DNA from: UBA10649 sp964391765
Lineage (GTDB): Bacteria > Actinomycetota > Actinomycetes > S36-B12
Assembly: GCA_964391765.1 (NCBI GenBank)
Contig: CAYMNG010000128.1
Span: 1 to 6,515 of the forward strand
Length of the DNA: 6,515 bases
Direction of reading: 5' to 3'
Below the pieces are notes generated by a model. That model saw nothing but the letters and a program-made list of their open reading frames with translations. It did not search any database and was not told the DNA's origin. Position numbers and translations under genes: made by a program. This document shows, one piece after another, positions 1 to 5,002 of the stretch; position 1 is the first letter of the stretch, and the number at the start of each line of letters is the position of its first letter.

Positions 1-613
1 GTGCGTCAAGGATCGCGATGTCGTGGTTCGACTCGCCCAGGGTGAGCCAGGTGCCGAGGGTCTTCGCGTCGTCGTCCAGGCTCGTGACGACGCGTTCGGT
101 CGGCCACATGCCGATGCAGTCGATGAAGAACTTCTCGATGCCGGGGACGTCGTCGACCCACAGCAGGGCGTGGTCCAGTCGGGGCGCGCCCACGCCGATC
201 ATGTGGCGGGGGAACGCATCCGGGTTGTGGGTGCCGACCTCCAGGCCCCAGGTGGTCATGTGGGAGTAGAACTCCATCTTGTGCCCGCTGGGCAGCGTCA
301 CCCGGATGCCGTCGCCGACCTCGGGGTTCTCCCCGGCGGCCATCCGCTCGACCGGGTAGCCGTAGGCGACCGCCTTGGTCTCGATCTCGGCGACGTCCTC
401 GGGCTTCTCGCACTTCCACCCGCACTTGACGTAGCCGACCCCGCCCTCCTCCAGGACCACGGAATGGTGGTCCCACTCGTCCCAGCCCTTGTAGTAGACG
501 CGGCCGTCCTGCTCCAGCGTCTGGTACAGGCCCAAGGTGTTGGCGTAGTGCTGCTTCGCCTCAGACAGGTCGGTCACCTTCACGTGCATGTAGCCCATTC
601 GCATGACGGCCAT
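1..613 (-). CDS. Catechol 2,3-dioxygenase (XylE-like extradiol dioxygenase), 3' end cut by window edge
   Basis: Extradiol ring-cleavage enzyme of the vicinal oxygen chelate superfamily. Family members open catechol next to the diol using Fe(II) and O2, giving a 2-hydroxymuconic semialdehyde (meta-cleavage pathway, cytosolic). The 204 visible residues align by eye along their length with Pseudomonas XylE (307 aa), so about 100 C-terminal residues are missing. Matching stretches include GRVYYKGWDEWDHHSVVLEE (residues 38-57), TLPSGHKMEFYS (106-117) and PRLDHALL (144-151). His148 corresponds to the first iron ligand of XylE (His153), and His197 in SNHDIAIL to the catalytic His199. The other two iron ligands lie off the window. 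The ATG at 613 is chosen because GAAAGGAG lies 6 nt upstream; ATGs at 604 and 598 are less well placed. The gene diverges from imuA'. The exact catechol preferred (plain, alkyl or aryl) cannot be read from this fragment. Confidence 0.88.
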   Translation of the reverse strand, partial: MAVMRMGYMHVKVTDLSEAKQHYANTLGLYQTLEQDGRVYYKGWDEWDHHSVVLEEGGVGYVKCGWKCEKPEDVAEIETKAVAYGYPVERMAAGENPEVGDGIRVTLPSGHKMEFYSHMTTWGLEVGTHNPDAFPRHMIGVGAPRLDHALLWVDDVPGIEKFFIDCIGMWPTERVVTSLDDDAKTLGTWLTLGESNHDIAILDA

Positions 614-619
614 CTGGGG

Positions 620-627
620 CTCCTTTC
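620..627 (-). promoter_or_regulatory. Ribosome binding site of the catechol dioxygenase gene
   Basis: On the minus strand GAAAGGAG is followed by a 6-nt spacer and then ATG (613-611). It is the strongest Shine-Dalgarno sequence in the window and fixes this start over the in-frame ATGs a few codons downstream. Confidence 0.75.
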
Positions 628-670
628 GAGGGTGCGCTGGCGTGGTGCGCCGCGCCGGGTCAGGTCAGGA

Positions 671-700
671 ACCGTAGGTGCGATCCGTCACCGGGGTCCA
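671..700 (-). promoter_or_regulatory. Possible promoter of the catechol dioxygenase gene
   Basis: The minus strand carries TGGACC (700-695, four of six matches to TTGACA), an 18-nt spacer and TACGGT (676-671), which fits the TANNNT pattern common in actinobacterial -10 elements. A transcript from here would have a leader of roughly 50 nt before the ATG at 613. The match is weak and rests only on position and pattern. The inverted repeat at 702-726 lies immediately upstream, where a regulator could act. Confidence 0.3.
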
Positions 701-701
701 G

Positions 702-726
702 GGGGTTTCCGGGGTGCGGAAACCCC
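702..726. repeat. 10-bp inverted repeat, candidate operator or hairpin
   Basis: GGGGTTTCCG, a 5-nt centre GGGTG, then CGGAAACCCC: a perfect 10-bp inverted repeat. It lies between two divergent genes, just upstream of the possible dioxygenase promoter and about 18 bp upstream of the imuA' -35 box. No gene reads into it from either side and no T-run follows on either strand, so a terminator is unlikely. An operator for a dimeric regulator of the aromatic-degradation gene is the more natural reading. The regulator family cannot be named from the site alone. Confidence 0.5.
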
Positions 727-743
727 TCGTCGCAGGGGCCTTC

Positions 744-772
744 TTGACGCTCTCGAACATATGTGCGATCTT
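744..772 (+). promoter_or_regulatory. Candidate imuA'-imuB promoter
   Basis: TTGACG (744-749, five of six matches to the -35 consensus) is followed by a 17-nt spacer and GATCTT (767-772). TGC directly before the hexamer gives an extended -10 (TGN) pattern. The -10 itself is poor except for A at position 2 and T at position 6. The LexA box lies across the spacer and the start of the -10, the expected arrangement for repression by blocking RNA polymerase. Normal spacing predicts transcription starting near 779, which is the A of an in-frame ATG. Confidence 0.5.
753..768 (+). promoter_or_regulatory. LexA-binding SOS box
   Basis: TCGAACATATGTGCGA matches the mycobacterial LexA consensus TCGAAC-N4-GTTCGA at 11 of the 12 specified bases; the one difference is G for T at 765. 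It sits between the -35 and -10 elements of the imuA' promoter. In mycobacteria the imuA'-imuB genes are known members of the LexA regulon, so site and downstream genes support each other. RecA-stimulated LexA cleavage after DNA damage would release the promoter. Confidence 0.82.
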
Positions 773-778
773 GCGGAT

Positions 779-1546
779 ATGGCTGGGACGCTCACACGGA
801 CGCCGGACTGGGCGGTCCGGCTCCTGCCCGCCCCCGATCTTGAGGTTGTACCGGGTCCGCCCGGAAAACACGCGGTACAACCTCAAGATCGGCGAGAGGG
901 GGCGCTGGGGGCGCTGAGGGCGCGGCCGGTGCTGTCGGTGCTGCCGGCGCTGCGTCCGTTGCTGCCGGGGTTACCGCGCGGGCAGGTCGTGGCCGTCCCC
1001 GGGGGGGCCGGTGCCGGGGGTGGTCGATCCGGGCTGCTGCCGTGGGCGCTGACCGCCCAGGCCGGGGCGGACGGGGCCTGGTGCGCGGCGGTCGGCCTGC
1101 CCCAGGCCGGGATCCTCGCCGCAGCCGATCTGGGCGTCGACGTGGAGCGCCTGATCCTCGTCGACGAGCCGAGGAGTCGCTGGGCCGATGTCGTGTCGAC
1201 CCTGCTCGCCGGTGTCGACGTCGTCATCGCAGCCGTGCCCGGATCGACCACCCCGACCCTGCTGCGCCGACTGACCGGGCTGGCCCGACAGTCCGGCGCG
1301 GTGCTGATCGCCGTCGGCGAGTGGCCCGGGGCCGCCGTGCGGGCAGCGGTCGTCGAGTCCGCCTGGGTCGGGGTGGGGCAAGGGCACGGCCGACTGGCCG
1401 GGCGTCGGGCCCGGGTCGAGGTGTCCGGTCGGGGGGCCGACGTCCGCCGTCGTTCGACGTGGCTGTGGCTGCCCGGACCGGACGGACAGGTCGCAACCGC
1501 CGGACCCGTCGAGGCGGCCGGTGTGCGGCTGGAAGTCGCCGGGTGA
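779..1546 (+). CDS. imuA': ImuA', SOS mutasome accessory protein (degenerate RecA-like fold); start uncertain
   Basis: Resembles the actinobacterial ImuA' family (M. tuberculosis Rv3395c). In mycobacteria ImuA' is needed with ImuB and DnaE2 for damage-induced mutagenesis. The recognisable core runs from VLPALRPLLPGLPRGQVVAV (residues 54-73 from the 779 start) through WCAAVGLPQAGILAAADLGV (101-120), VDVVIAAVPG (146-155) and the C-terminal GHGRLAGRRARV and TWLWLPG segments. The glycine-rich stretch after GQVVAV (75-82) replaces a Walker A motif and lacks GK[ST], as expected for a RecA-like protein that may not hydrolyse ATP. Two starts compete. ATG 779 gives 255 aa and could be leaderless, since predicted transcription begins there. 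GTG 929 gives 205 aa, close to the 204 aa of Rv3395c as I recall it, has GAGGG 8 nt upstream, and leaves the palindrome at 834-892 in a leader. Codon use before 929 favours the shorter form. The gene overlaps imuB by 4 nt. Confidence 0.8.
   Translation: MAGTLTRTPDWAVRLLPAPDLEVVPGPPGKHAVQPQDRREGALGALRARPVLSVLPALRPLLPGLPRGQVVAVPGGAGAGGGRSGLLPWALTAQAGADGAWCAAVGLPQAGILAAADLGVDVERLILVDEPRSRWADVVSTLLAGVDVVIAAVPGSTTPTLLRRLTGLARQSGAVLIAVGEWPGAAVRAAVVESAWVGVGQGHGRLAGRRARVEVSGRGADVRRRSTWLWLPGPDGQVATAGPVEAAGVRLEVAG
803..820 (+). repeat. Small 6-bp inverted repeat
   Basis: CCGGAC, a 6-nt loop TGGGCG, then GTCCGG. On its own this is near what chance gives in such GC-rich DNA. It is listed because it lies just upstream of the large palindrome at 834-892, so the imuA' leader RNA could carry two hairpins in a row. 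Confidence 0.3.
834..892. repeat. Perfect 20-bp inverted repeat with 19-bp loop
   Basis: The left arm CCGATCTTGAGGTTGTACCG (834-853) is the exact reverse complement of the right arm (873-892); a 19-nt loop (854-872) separates them. The arms are about 55% GC, well below their surroundings. Read in the imuA' frame they use CTT, GTT, GTA, GTA, CAA, CCT and CAA, codons nearly absent from neighbouring genes. This argues that the stretch is not ordinary coding sequence. No T-run follows on either strand, so it does not look like a classical terminator. It could be a leader-RNA hairpin, a large operator, or a dispersed palindromic repeat inserted at the start of imuA'. Confidence 0.9.
898..924 (+). 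repeat. Short 9-bp tandem repeat
   Basis: GGGGGCGCT occurs twice in tandem (898-906, 907-915) and is followed by a degenerate third unit GAGGGCGCG (916-924). In the imuA' frame it reads Gly-Ala-Leu-Gly-Ala-Leu-Arg-Ala. The third unit also contains GAGGG, 8 nt before the GTG at 929, which could serve as a weak ribosome binding site. Confidence 0.55.
1531..1535 (+). promoter_or_regulatory. Ribosome binding site fixing the imuB start
   Basis: GGAAG lies 7 nt upstream of the GTG at 1543, inside the last codons of imuA'. Together with the GTGA overlap (1543-1546) it supports translational coupling of imuB to imuA' and selects this GTG as the start, even though the reading frame stays open far upstream. 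Confidence 0.6.
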
Positions 1547-3084
1547 GCCGGGTCCTGGTCCTGTGGTGCCCGGACTGGCCGGTCGTCGCGCTCGGGGCCG
1601 ATCCCGACGACCTCGTCGCCGCCGTCGCCGGGGGAGCGGTCGTCGCCGCCACGGCGGCGGCCCGGGCGGCCGGGGTGCGTCGGGGCCAACGGGTTCGCGA
1701 CGCACAGCGTCGGTGCCCGACCCTCGATCCCCGACCCGCCGACCCGGTGGCCGAGGTGCGCTGCTTCGAGCAGGTCGTCACCGTGATCGACGGCTACTGC
1801 CCGTGGGTCGAGGTGGTGCGACCGGGGTTGGCCGCCATGCCGGCCCGCGGCCCGGCGCGCTACTTCGGTGGCGAGCAGGCCGCGGCCGACGTGATCCGCG
1901 CGGCGGTCCGCGATCAGGGCTACGCCGCTGCCGTCGGGGTCGCCGACGGCACGTTCGCCGCCGGGCTGGCCGCGCGTCGCCCCCCCGGGGGGGTCGTCGT
2001 CCCCCCGGGGGGCACCCCGGACTTCCTCGCCCCGCACCCGGTCGCCGTCCTCGACCGGCCGGAGTTGGCGGCAGTGCTCGTGCGGCTGGGCATCGGCACC
2101 CTGGGGGCGTTCGCGGGGCTGTCGGCCGGTGATGTCAGCACCCGGTTCGGTCCCGACGGGGCCGACGCGCACCGCCTCGCCGCCGGGGTGCAGCCGCGTC
2201 CGCCGGCCGCCCGACTGCCGGTGCAGGCGCTCGACGTCACGGCCGACTTCGACCCGCCCAGCGCGGTCGAGTCGGCGGTGTTCGCTGCCCGGGCACTGGC
2301 TGAGCGGCTGCACTCGGGTCTGGCGCTGCACGCGATGGTCTGCGAGCAGGTCACCATCGAGACCGTCACCGACACCGGCCGGCGCAGATCGCGGCGATGG
2401 CGACATGCCGGCCTGCTGTCGGCGGCGGCCGTCGCCGAGCGGGTGCGCTGGCAGTTGGATGCCTGGCGGTCGGACGGCGGGTCGGACGGCGGGTCGGACG
2501 GCGGCGGCGAGGCGATCGCGCGGCTGCGGCTGGTGCCCGAGCAGCTCGTTCCCGGTGACGGGCATCAGGGGGTGCTGTGGGGGCGGCCGGCGGTCGACGG
2601 GGTCGTCGAGCGCGCGGTGAGCCGCGTCCAGCAACTGCTCGGCCACGACGCGGCGACCCGGCCGGTGCTCATCGGTGGCCGTGGCCCGGCTGATCGGGTC
2701 CAGCAGGTGCCCTGGGGGGACCACGTCGACCCGGAGCGACCGGCCGACCGGCCGTGGCCGGGCCGGTTGCCGCTCCCGGCGCCGGCGCTCGTGCTCGTCG
2801 AGCCGGCACCGGTCGAGGTGTTCGACGACACCGGCCAGGTCGTCACCGTCAGCGCCCGTTGCGTCGCCTCCGCGGCCCCGGCTCGGGTGTGCGGGCTGCC
2901 CGGTGCCGGCGAGCGGGGGCTCGTGGTGCGTTCCTGGACCGGGCCGTGGCCGCTGCGCGAGCAGTGGTGGGACCGGGCCCGGGCCCACCGACTGGCCCGG
3001 TTCCAGGTCACCATGAGCGACGGTCGCGCCTGGCTCCTGCGCGTCGAGGCCGGGGCCTGGTCGGTCGAGGCCGGCTACGACTAG
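1543..3084 (+). CDS. imuB: ImuB, catalytically inactive Y-family polymerase homologue of the SOS mutasome
   Basis: In mycobacteria ImuB is the hub of the mutasome: it binds the beta sliding clamp and connects ImuA' and DnaE2 during error-prone lesion bypass. The 513-aa product starts SRVLVLWCPDWPVVA. Active Y-family enzymes have a DxDxFF-type acidic motif here, and the two metal-binding aspartates are absent. The second acidic motif (SxDE) is replaced by AAMPARGPARYFGG (97-110), typical of ImuB, so catalysis is not expected. A helix-hairpin-helix-like stretch lies near 178-202 and the little-finger-like region near 225-340. QGVLWG (342-347) matches the QxxLW clamp-binding pattern (QLPLWG in M. 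tuberculosis ImuB). The C-terminal ImuB domain is marked by WTGPWPLREQWWD (465-477). An SDGG triplet repeat (310-321) forms a flexible linker. GTG 1543 overlaps the imuA' stop. No dnaE2 follows; it would have to be elsewhere, as in mycobacteria. Confidence 0.9.
   Translation: MSRVLVLWCPDWPVVALGADPDDLVAAVAGGAVVAATAAARAAGVRRGQRVRDAQRRCPTLDPRPADPVAEVRCFEQVVTVIDGYCPWVEVVRPGLAAMPARGPARYFGGEQAAADVIRAAVRDQGYAAAVGVADGTFAAGLAARRPPGGVVVPPGGTPDFLAPHPVAVLDRPELAAVLVRLGIGTLGAFAGLSAGDVSTRFGPDGADAHRLAAGVQPRPPAARLPVQALDVTADFDPPSAVESAVFAARALAERLHSGLALHAMVCEQVTIETVTDTGRRRSRRWRHAGLLSAAAVAERVRWQLDAWRSDGGSDGGSDGGGEAIARLRLVPEQLVPGDGHQGVLWGRPAVDGVVERAVSRVQQLLGHDAATRPVLIGGRGPADRVQQVPWGDHVDPERPADRPWPGRLPLPAPALVLVEPAPVEVFDDTGQVVTVSARCVASAAPARVCGLPGAGERGLVVRSWTGPWPLREQWWDRARAHRLARFQVTMSDGRAWLLRVEAGAWSVEAGYD
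1980..2012 (+). repeat. Twin C/G homopolymer palindromes inside imuB
   Basis: C7G7 (1980-1993) and C6G6 (2001-2012) lie 7 nt apart, so CCCCCCGGGGGG occurs twice as a direct repeat and each copy is its own reverse complement. The stretch encodes RPPGGVVVPPGGT (residues 146-158). The frame is intact as given. Such runs are plausible replication-slippage or sequencing-error sites. Confidence 0.85.
2470..2505 (+). repeat. Three 12-bp tandem repeats in imuB (SDGG linker)
   Basis: TCGGACGGCGGG occurs at 2470-2481 and 2482-2493, and a third copy at 2494-2505 differs only in its last base. The units encode SDGG three times (residues 310-321). The unit is a multiple of three, so copy-number change would lengthen or shorten a flexible linker without breaking the frame. 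The linker lies about 20 residues before the clamp-binding motif. Confidence 0.9.
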
Positions 3085-3094
3085 CGGCAAGCGT
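3085..3094. other. Ten-base gap between convergent stop codons
   Basis: The imuB stop TAG (3082-3084) and the aminotransferase stop TGA (3097-3095, minus strand) face each other across 10 bases. There is no room for a terminator between them and I see no stem followed by a T-run in either gene end. The two transcripts probably overlap as antisense RNAs. Confidence 0.8.
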
Positions 3095-4249
3095 TCAGCC
3101 CAGCGTGTCGAGCACCGCCTCGATCCGGTCCAGGCCGATCGCCAGGTCGGCACGTCCGGCCGAGAACGCGATCCGGATCCGGCCCTCCCCGCTGGGCCCG
3201 AACTCGTCACCGGGTCGCACGGACACGCCGGCAGCCAGGAGTCGCTCCACGAGATCGCGCGAGGCGATGTCCGGGGTGTACCGCGGGAACGCGTAGAACG
3301 CGCCCTCCGGCTCGGACATCTGCAGGCTCGGGATCCGCCCGATCCGCTCGACGACGAAGTCGCGGCGCACGGCGTACTCGGCGAGCATCGGCGCGGCGAG
3401 GTCCCGGCCACCGGAGATCGCCACGATGGCGGCGCGCTGCACGGCGGAGTTCACCGAGCCGTTGAACGTGCGGTGGACGACCCGCATCGCACTCGCGACC
3501 GGCTCGGGCGCCAGGGCGTACCCGATCCGCCAACCGGTCATCGCGTACGTCTTCGACAGGGTCCGGCACACCACCAGCCGGTCCGCCAGACCGGGGACGG
3601 CGGCGGCCGGGGTGAACGAGAACGGCTCGTACACCAGGTCGCAGTACGCCTCGTCGGCGAGCACCCACGCCCCCGCGCCCTCGGCGATCTCGGCCACGGC
3701 GGCCAACTCGTCGAACCTGAGCACCGCGCCGGTCGGGTTCCCCGGGCTGCACACGATGATCAGCCGGGCGCCGGTCGCGGCGCGCCGAAGCGCCTCGACG
3801 TCGAGGTGATAGTCCTCGGTCGTCGGGACGTGGACGACCTGCGCGCCGACCAGTCGTGCCGCGTCGGCGTACAGCGAGTACGTCGGCTCGACGACGACGA
3901 CGCGGTCGCCGGCGTCGACCAGCGCCATGACGGTCGTCACGATCGCGGCGGTGCTGCCGTTGGTGACGACGACGTTCCGTGGACCGTACCCGGCCGGCGC
4001 CGCCGCGTGCGTGGCGGCGATCACCGCGCACAGTTCGGGATCGCCGTTCCAGTCGGCGTACCGGGTGTAGCCGTCGCGAAGCGCCTGCGCGGCGGCGTCG
4101 ATGATCGGCTGGGGCGTCGGGAAGTCCGGCTCGCCCAGGCCGAGCGAGACGGTGCCCGGCGGGGGCGTGATGCTCAGCGGCCGCAGCGACTGGGCCAGCA
4201 CGCGGGCGGCGGCCTGGGCCGGGTGGAACGTGGCGGGAGTATCGGGCAC
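3095..4249 (-). CDS. PLP-dependent class I/II aminotransferase
   Basis: A fold-type I pyridoxal-phosphate aminotransferase of 384 aa, usual length for the aspartate/aromatic aminotransferase group; it moves an amino group from an amino acid to a 2-oxo acid in the cytosol. Visible landmarks are the N-terminal SLGLGEPDFPTP (35-46), NGSTAAI before the cofactor phosphate site (98-103), SPGNPTG with Asn171, LADEAYCDLVY with Asp199 that pairs with the pyridine nitrogen, LSKTYAMTGWRIGY with the Schiff-base Lys233, and Arg359 in GRIRIAFS for the substrate carboxylate. All key residues are present. The start is a GTG only 6 nt after the ABC ATPase stop, with GGAAGGA 11 nt upstream, so it is the last gene of the transport operon. 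The substrate is not readable from sequence; context suggests the imported amino acid or a metabolite of it. Confidence 0.9.
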   Translation of the reverse strand: MPDTPATFHPAQAAARVLAQSLRPLSITPPPGTVSLGLGEPDFPTPQPIIDAAAQALRDGYTRYADWNGDPELCAVIAATHAAAPAGYGPRNVVVTNGSTAAIVTTVMALVDAGDRVVVVEPTYSLYADAARLVGAQVVHVPTTEDYHLDVEALRRAATGARLIIVCSPGNPTGAVLRFDELAAVAEIAEGAGAWVLADEAYCDLVYEPFSFTPAAAVPGLADRLVVCRTLSKTYAMTGWRIGYALAPEPVASAMRVVHRTFNGSVNSAVQRAAIVAISGGRDLAAPMLAEYAVRRDFVVERIGRIPSLQMSEPEGAFYAFPRYTPDIASRDLVERLLAAGVSVRPGDEFGPSGEGRIRIAFSAGRADLAIGLDRIEAVLDTLG

Positions 4250-4255
4250 GGTCGA

Positions 4256-5002
4256 TCAGATCCTTCCACTGGCGAGGACACGTCGGAGGAACTGCCGGGT
4301 CCGGTCCTCGCGCGGATCCTCGAAGATCTGCGCGGGCGGCCCCTGCTCGAGGATGGAACCCTTGTCCAGGAAGCACACATGCGAGGCGATCTCGCGGGCG
4401 AACCCCATCTCGTGGGTGGCCAGCAGCATCGTCAGCCCGCTTCGGGCCAGTTCACGCACGATCTCGAGCACCTCGCCGACGAGTTCGGGATCCAGGGCCG
4501 CGGTGATCTCGTCGAGCAGCAGCACCTGCGGGTTCATCGCCATCGCGCGCACGATCGCGACCCGTTGCTGCTGCCCGCCGGACAGCGAGTCCGGGTACGC
4601 CTGGGCCTTGTCGCGCATTCCTACGCGCTCGAGCAGCGCGAACGCGGCTTCCGCGGCCTCGTCCGCCGGGACACCGCCGATCCGGGTCGGCGCGAGGGTG
4701 ATGTTGCGCAGGACGGTCATATGCGGGAACAGGTTGTAGGACTGGAACACCATCCCGACCTCGCGCCGCAGCCGGTTGACGTCCACGCCCCGCCCGCTGA
4801 CGACGTCCCCGTCCACCCGGATCGACCCCGAGTCGATGGTCTCCAGCGCGTTGATGCAGCGCAGGAGGGTCGACTTGCCCGAGCCCGACGCCCCGATCAG
4901 GCACACGACGTCGTGCCGCGCGACGTCGAGGCTGACACCCCGCAGGACCTCGGTGGGGCCGAACGACTTGTGCACGTCGGCGACCTGCAGGAACGCGGTC
5001 AT
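4256..5002 (-). CDS. Polar amino-acid ABC transporter ATP-binding protein (GlnQ/HisP type)
   Basis: The 248-aa ATPase subunit of an amino-acid importer; a dimer on the cytoplasmic face powers the membrane permease. All nucleotide-binding elements are present: Walker A GASGSGKST (37-45), Q-loop Gln87 in MVFQSYNLFPHMTV, signature LSGGQQQ (140-146), Walker B VLLLDE (160-165), D-loop ALDPE (169-173) and switch His197 in ATHEMGFA. MVFQSYNLFPHMTVLRN and THEMGFAREI are typical of the polar amino-acid uptake family. One oddity is DEITAALDPE where most relatives have DEPTSALDPE: an Ile replaces the usual Pro after Walker B. The ATG at 5002 overlaps the permease TGA by 4 nt (ATGA), so translation is coupled. 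The solute cannot be named more precisely than a polar amino acid or similar compound. Confidence 0.93.
   Translation of the reverse strand: MTAFLQVADVHKSFGPTEVLRGVSLDVARHDVVCLIGASGSGKSTLLRCINALETIDSGSIRVDGDVVSGRGVDVNRLRREVGMVFQSYNLFPHMTVLRNITLAPTRIGGVPADEAAEAAFALLERVGMRDKAQAYPDSLSGGQQQRVAIVRAMAMNPQVLLLDEITAALDPELVGEVLEIVRELARSGLTMLLATHEMGFAREIASHVCFLDKGSILEQGPPAQIFEDPREDRTRQFLRRVLASGRI
4261..4267 (-). promoter_or_regulatory. Ribosome binding site of the aminotransferase gene
   Basis: GGAAGGA on the minus strand lies within the last codons of the ATPase gene, 11 nt upstream of the GTG at 4249. The spacing is slightly long, but no other start lies close to it. It supports the GTG start and co-translation with the transporter. 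Confidence 0.5.

Noticed and set aside
23..760. Open frame upstream of imuA' that would extend the protein far to the left on the plus strand
   Set aside because: It runs antisense through the catechol dioxygenase gene and gives low-complexity, unrecognisable sequence. It is a by-product of high GC, which removes stop codons.
761..763. ATG at 761 as the imuA' start
   Set aside because: It lies inside the LexA box and upstream of the predicted transcription start, so it would not be in the mRNA.
834..892. The 20-bp inverted repeat as a Rho-independent terminator
   Set aside because: No T-run follows on either strand, the loop is long, and it lies downstream of a promoter reading into imuA' rather than at a gene end.
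834..892. The inverted repeat as ends of an insertion sequence
   Set aside because: Only 19 nt lie between the arms, with no transposase nearby and no obvious flanking target duplication. A miniature element remnant cannot be excluded.
665..917. Two small opposing frames (minus 665-886, plus 678-917) that share the peptide TRYNLKIG
   Set aside because: The shared peptide arises only because the 20-bp inverted repeat reads alike on both strands. No ribosome binding site or family resemblance supports either frame.
2470..2505. Tandem repeats as a CRISPR-like array
   Set aside because: Units are 12 bp with no spacers and are in frame inside imuB.
883..3411. Long minus-strand open frame (842 codons) opposite imuA'-imuB
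   Set aside because: Its product is low-complexity (Arg, Pro, Ser, Ala-rich) with no recognisable domain, and it lies opposite well-supported genes.
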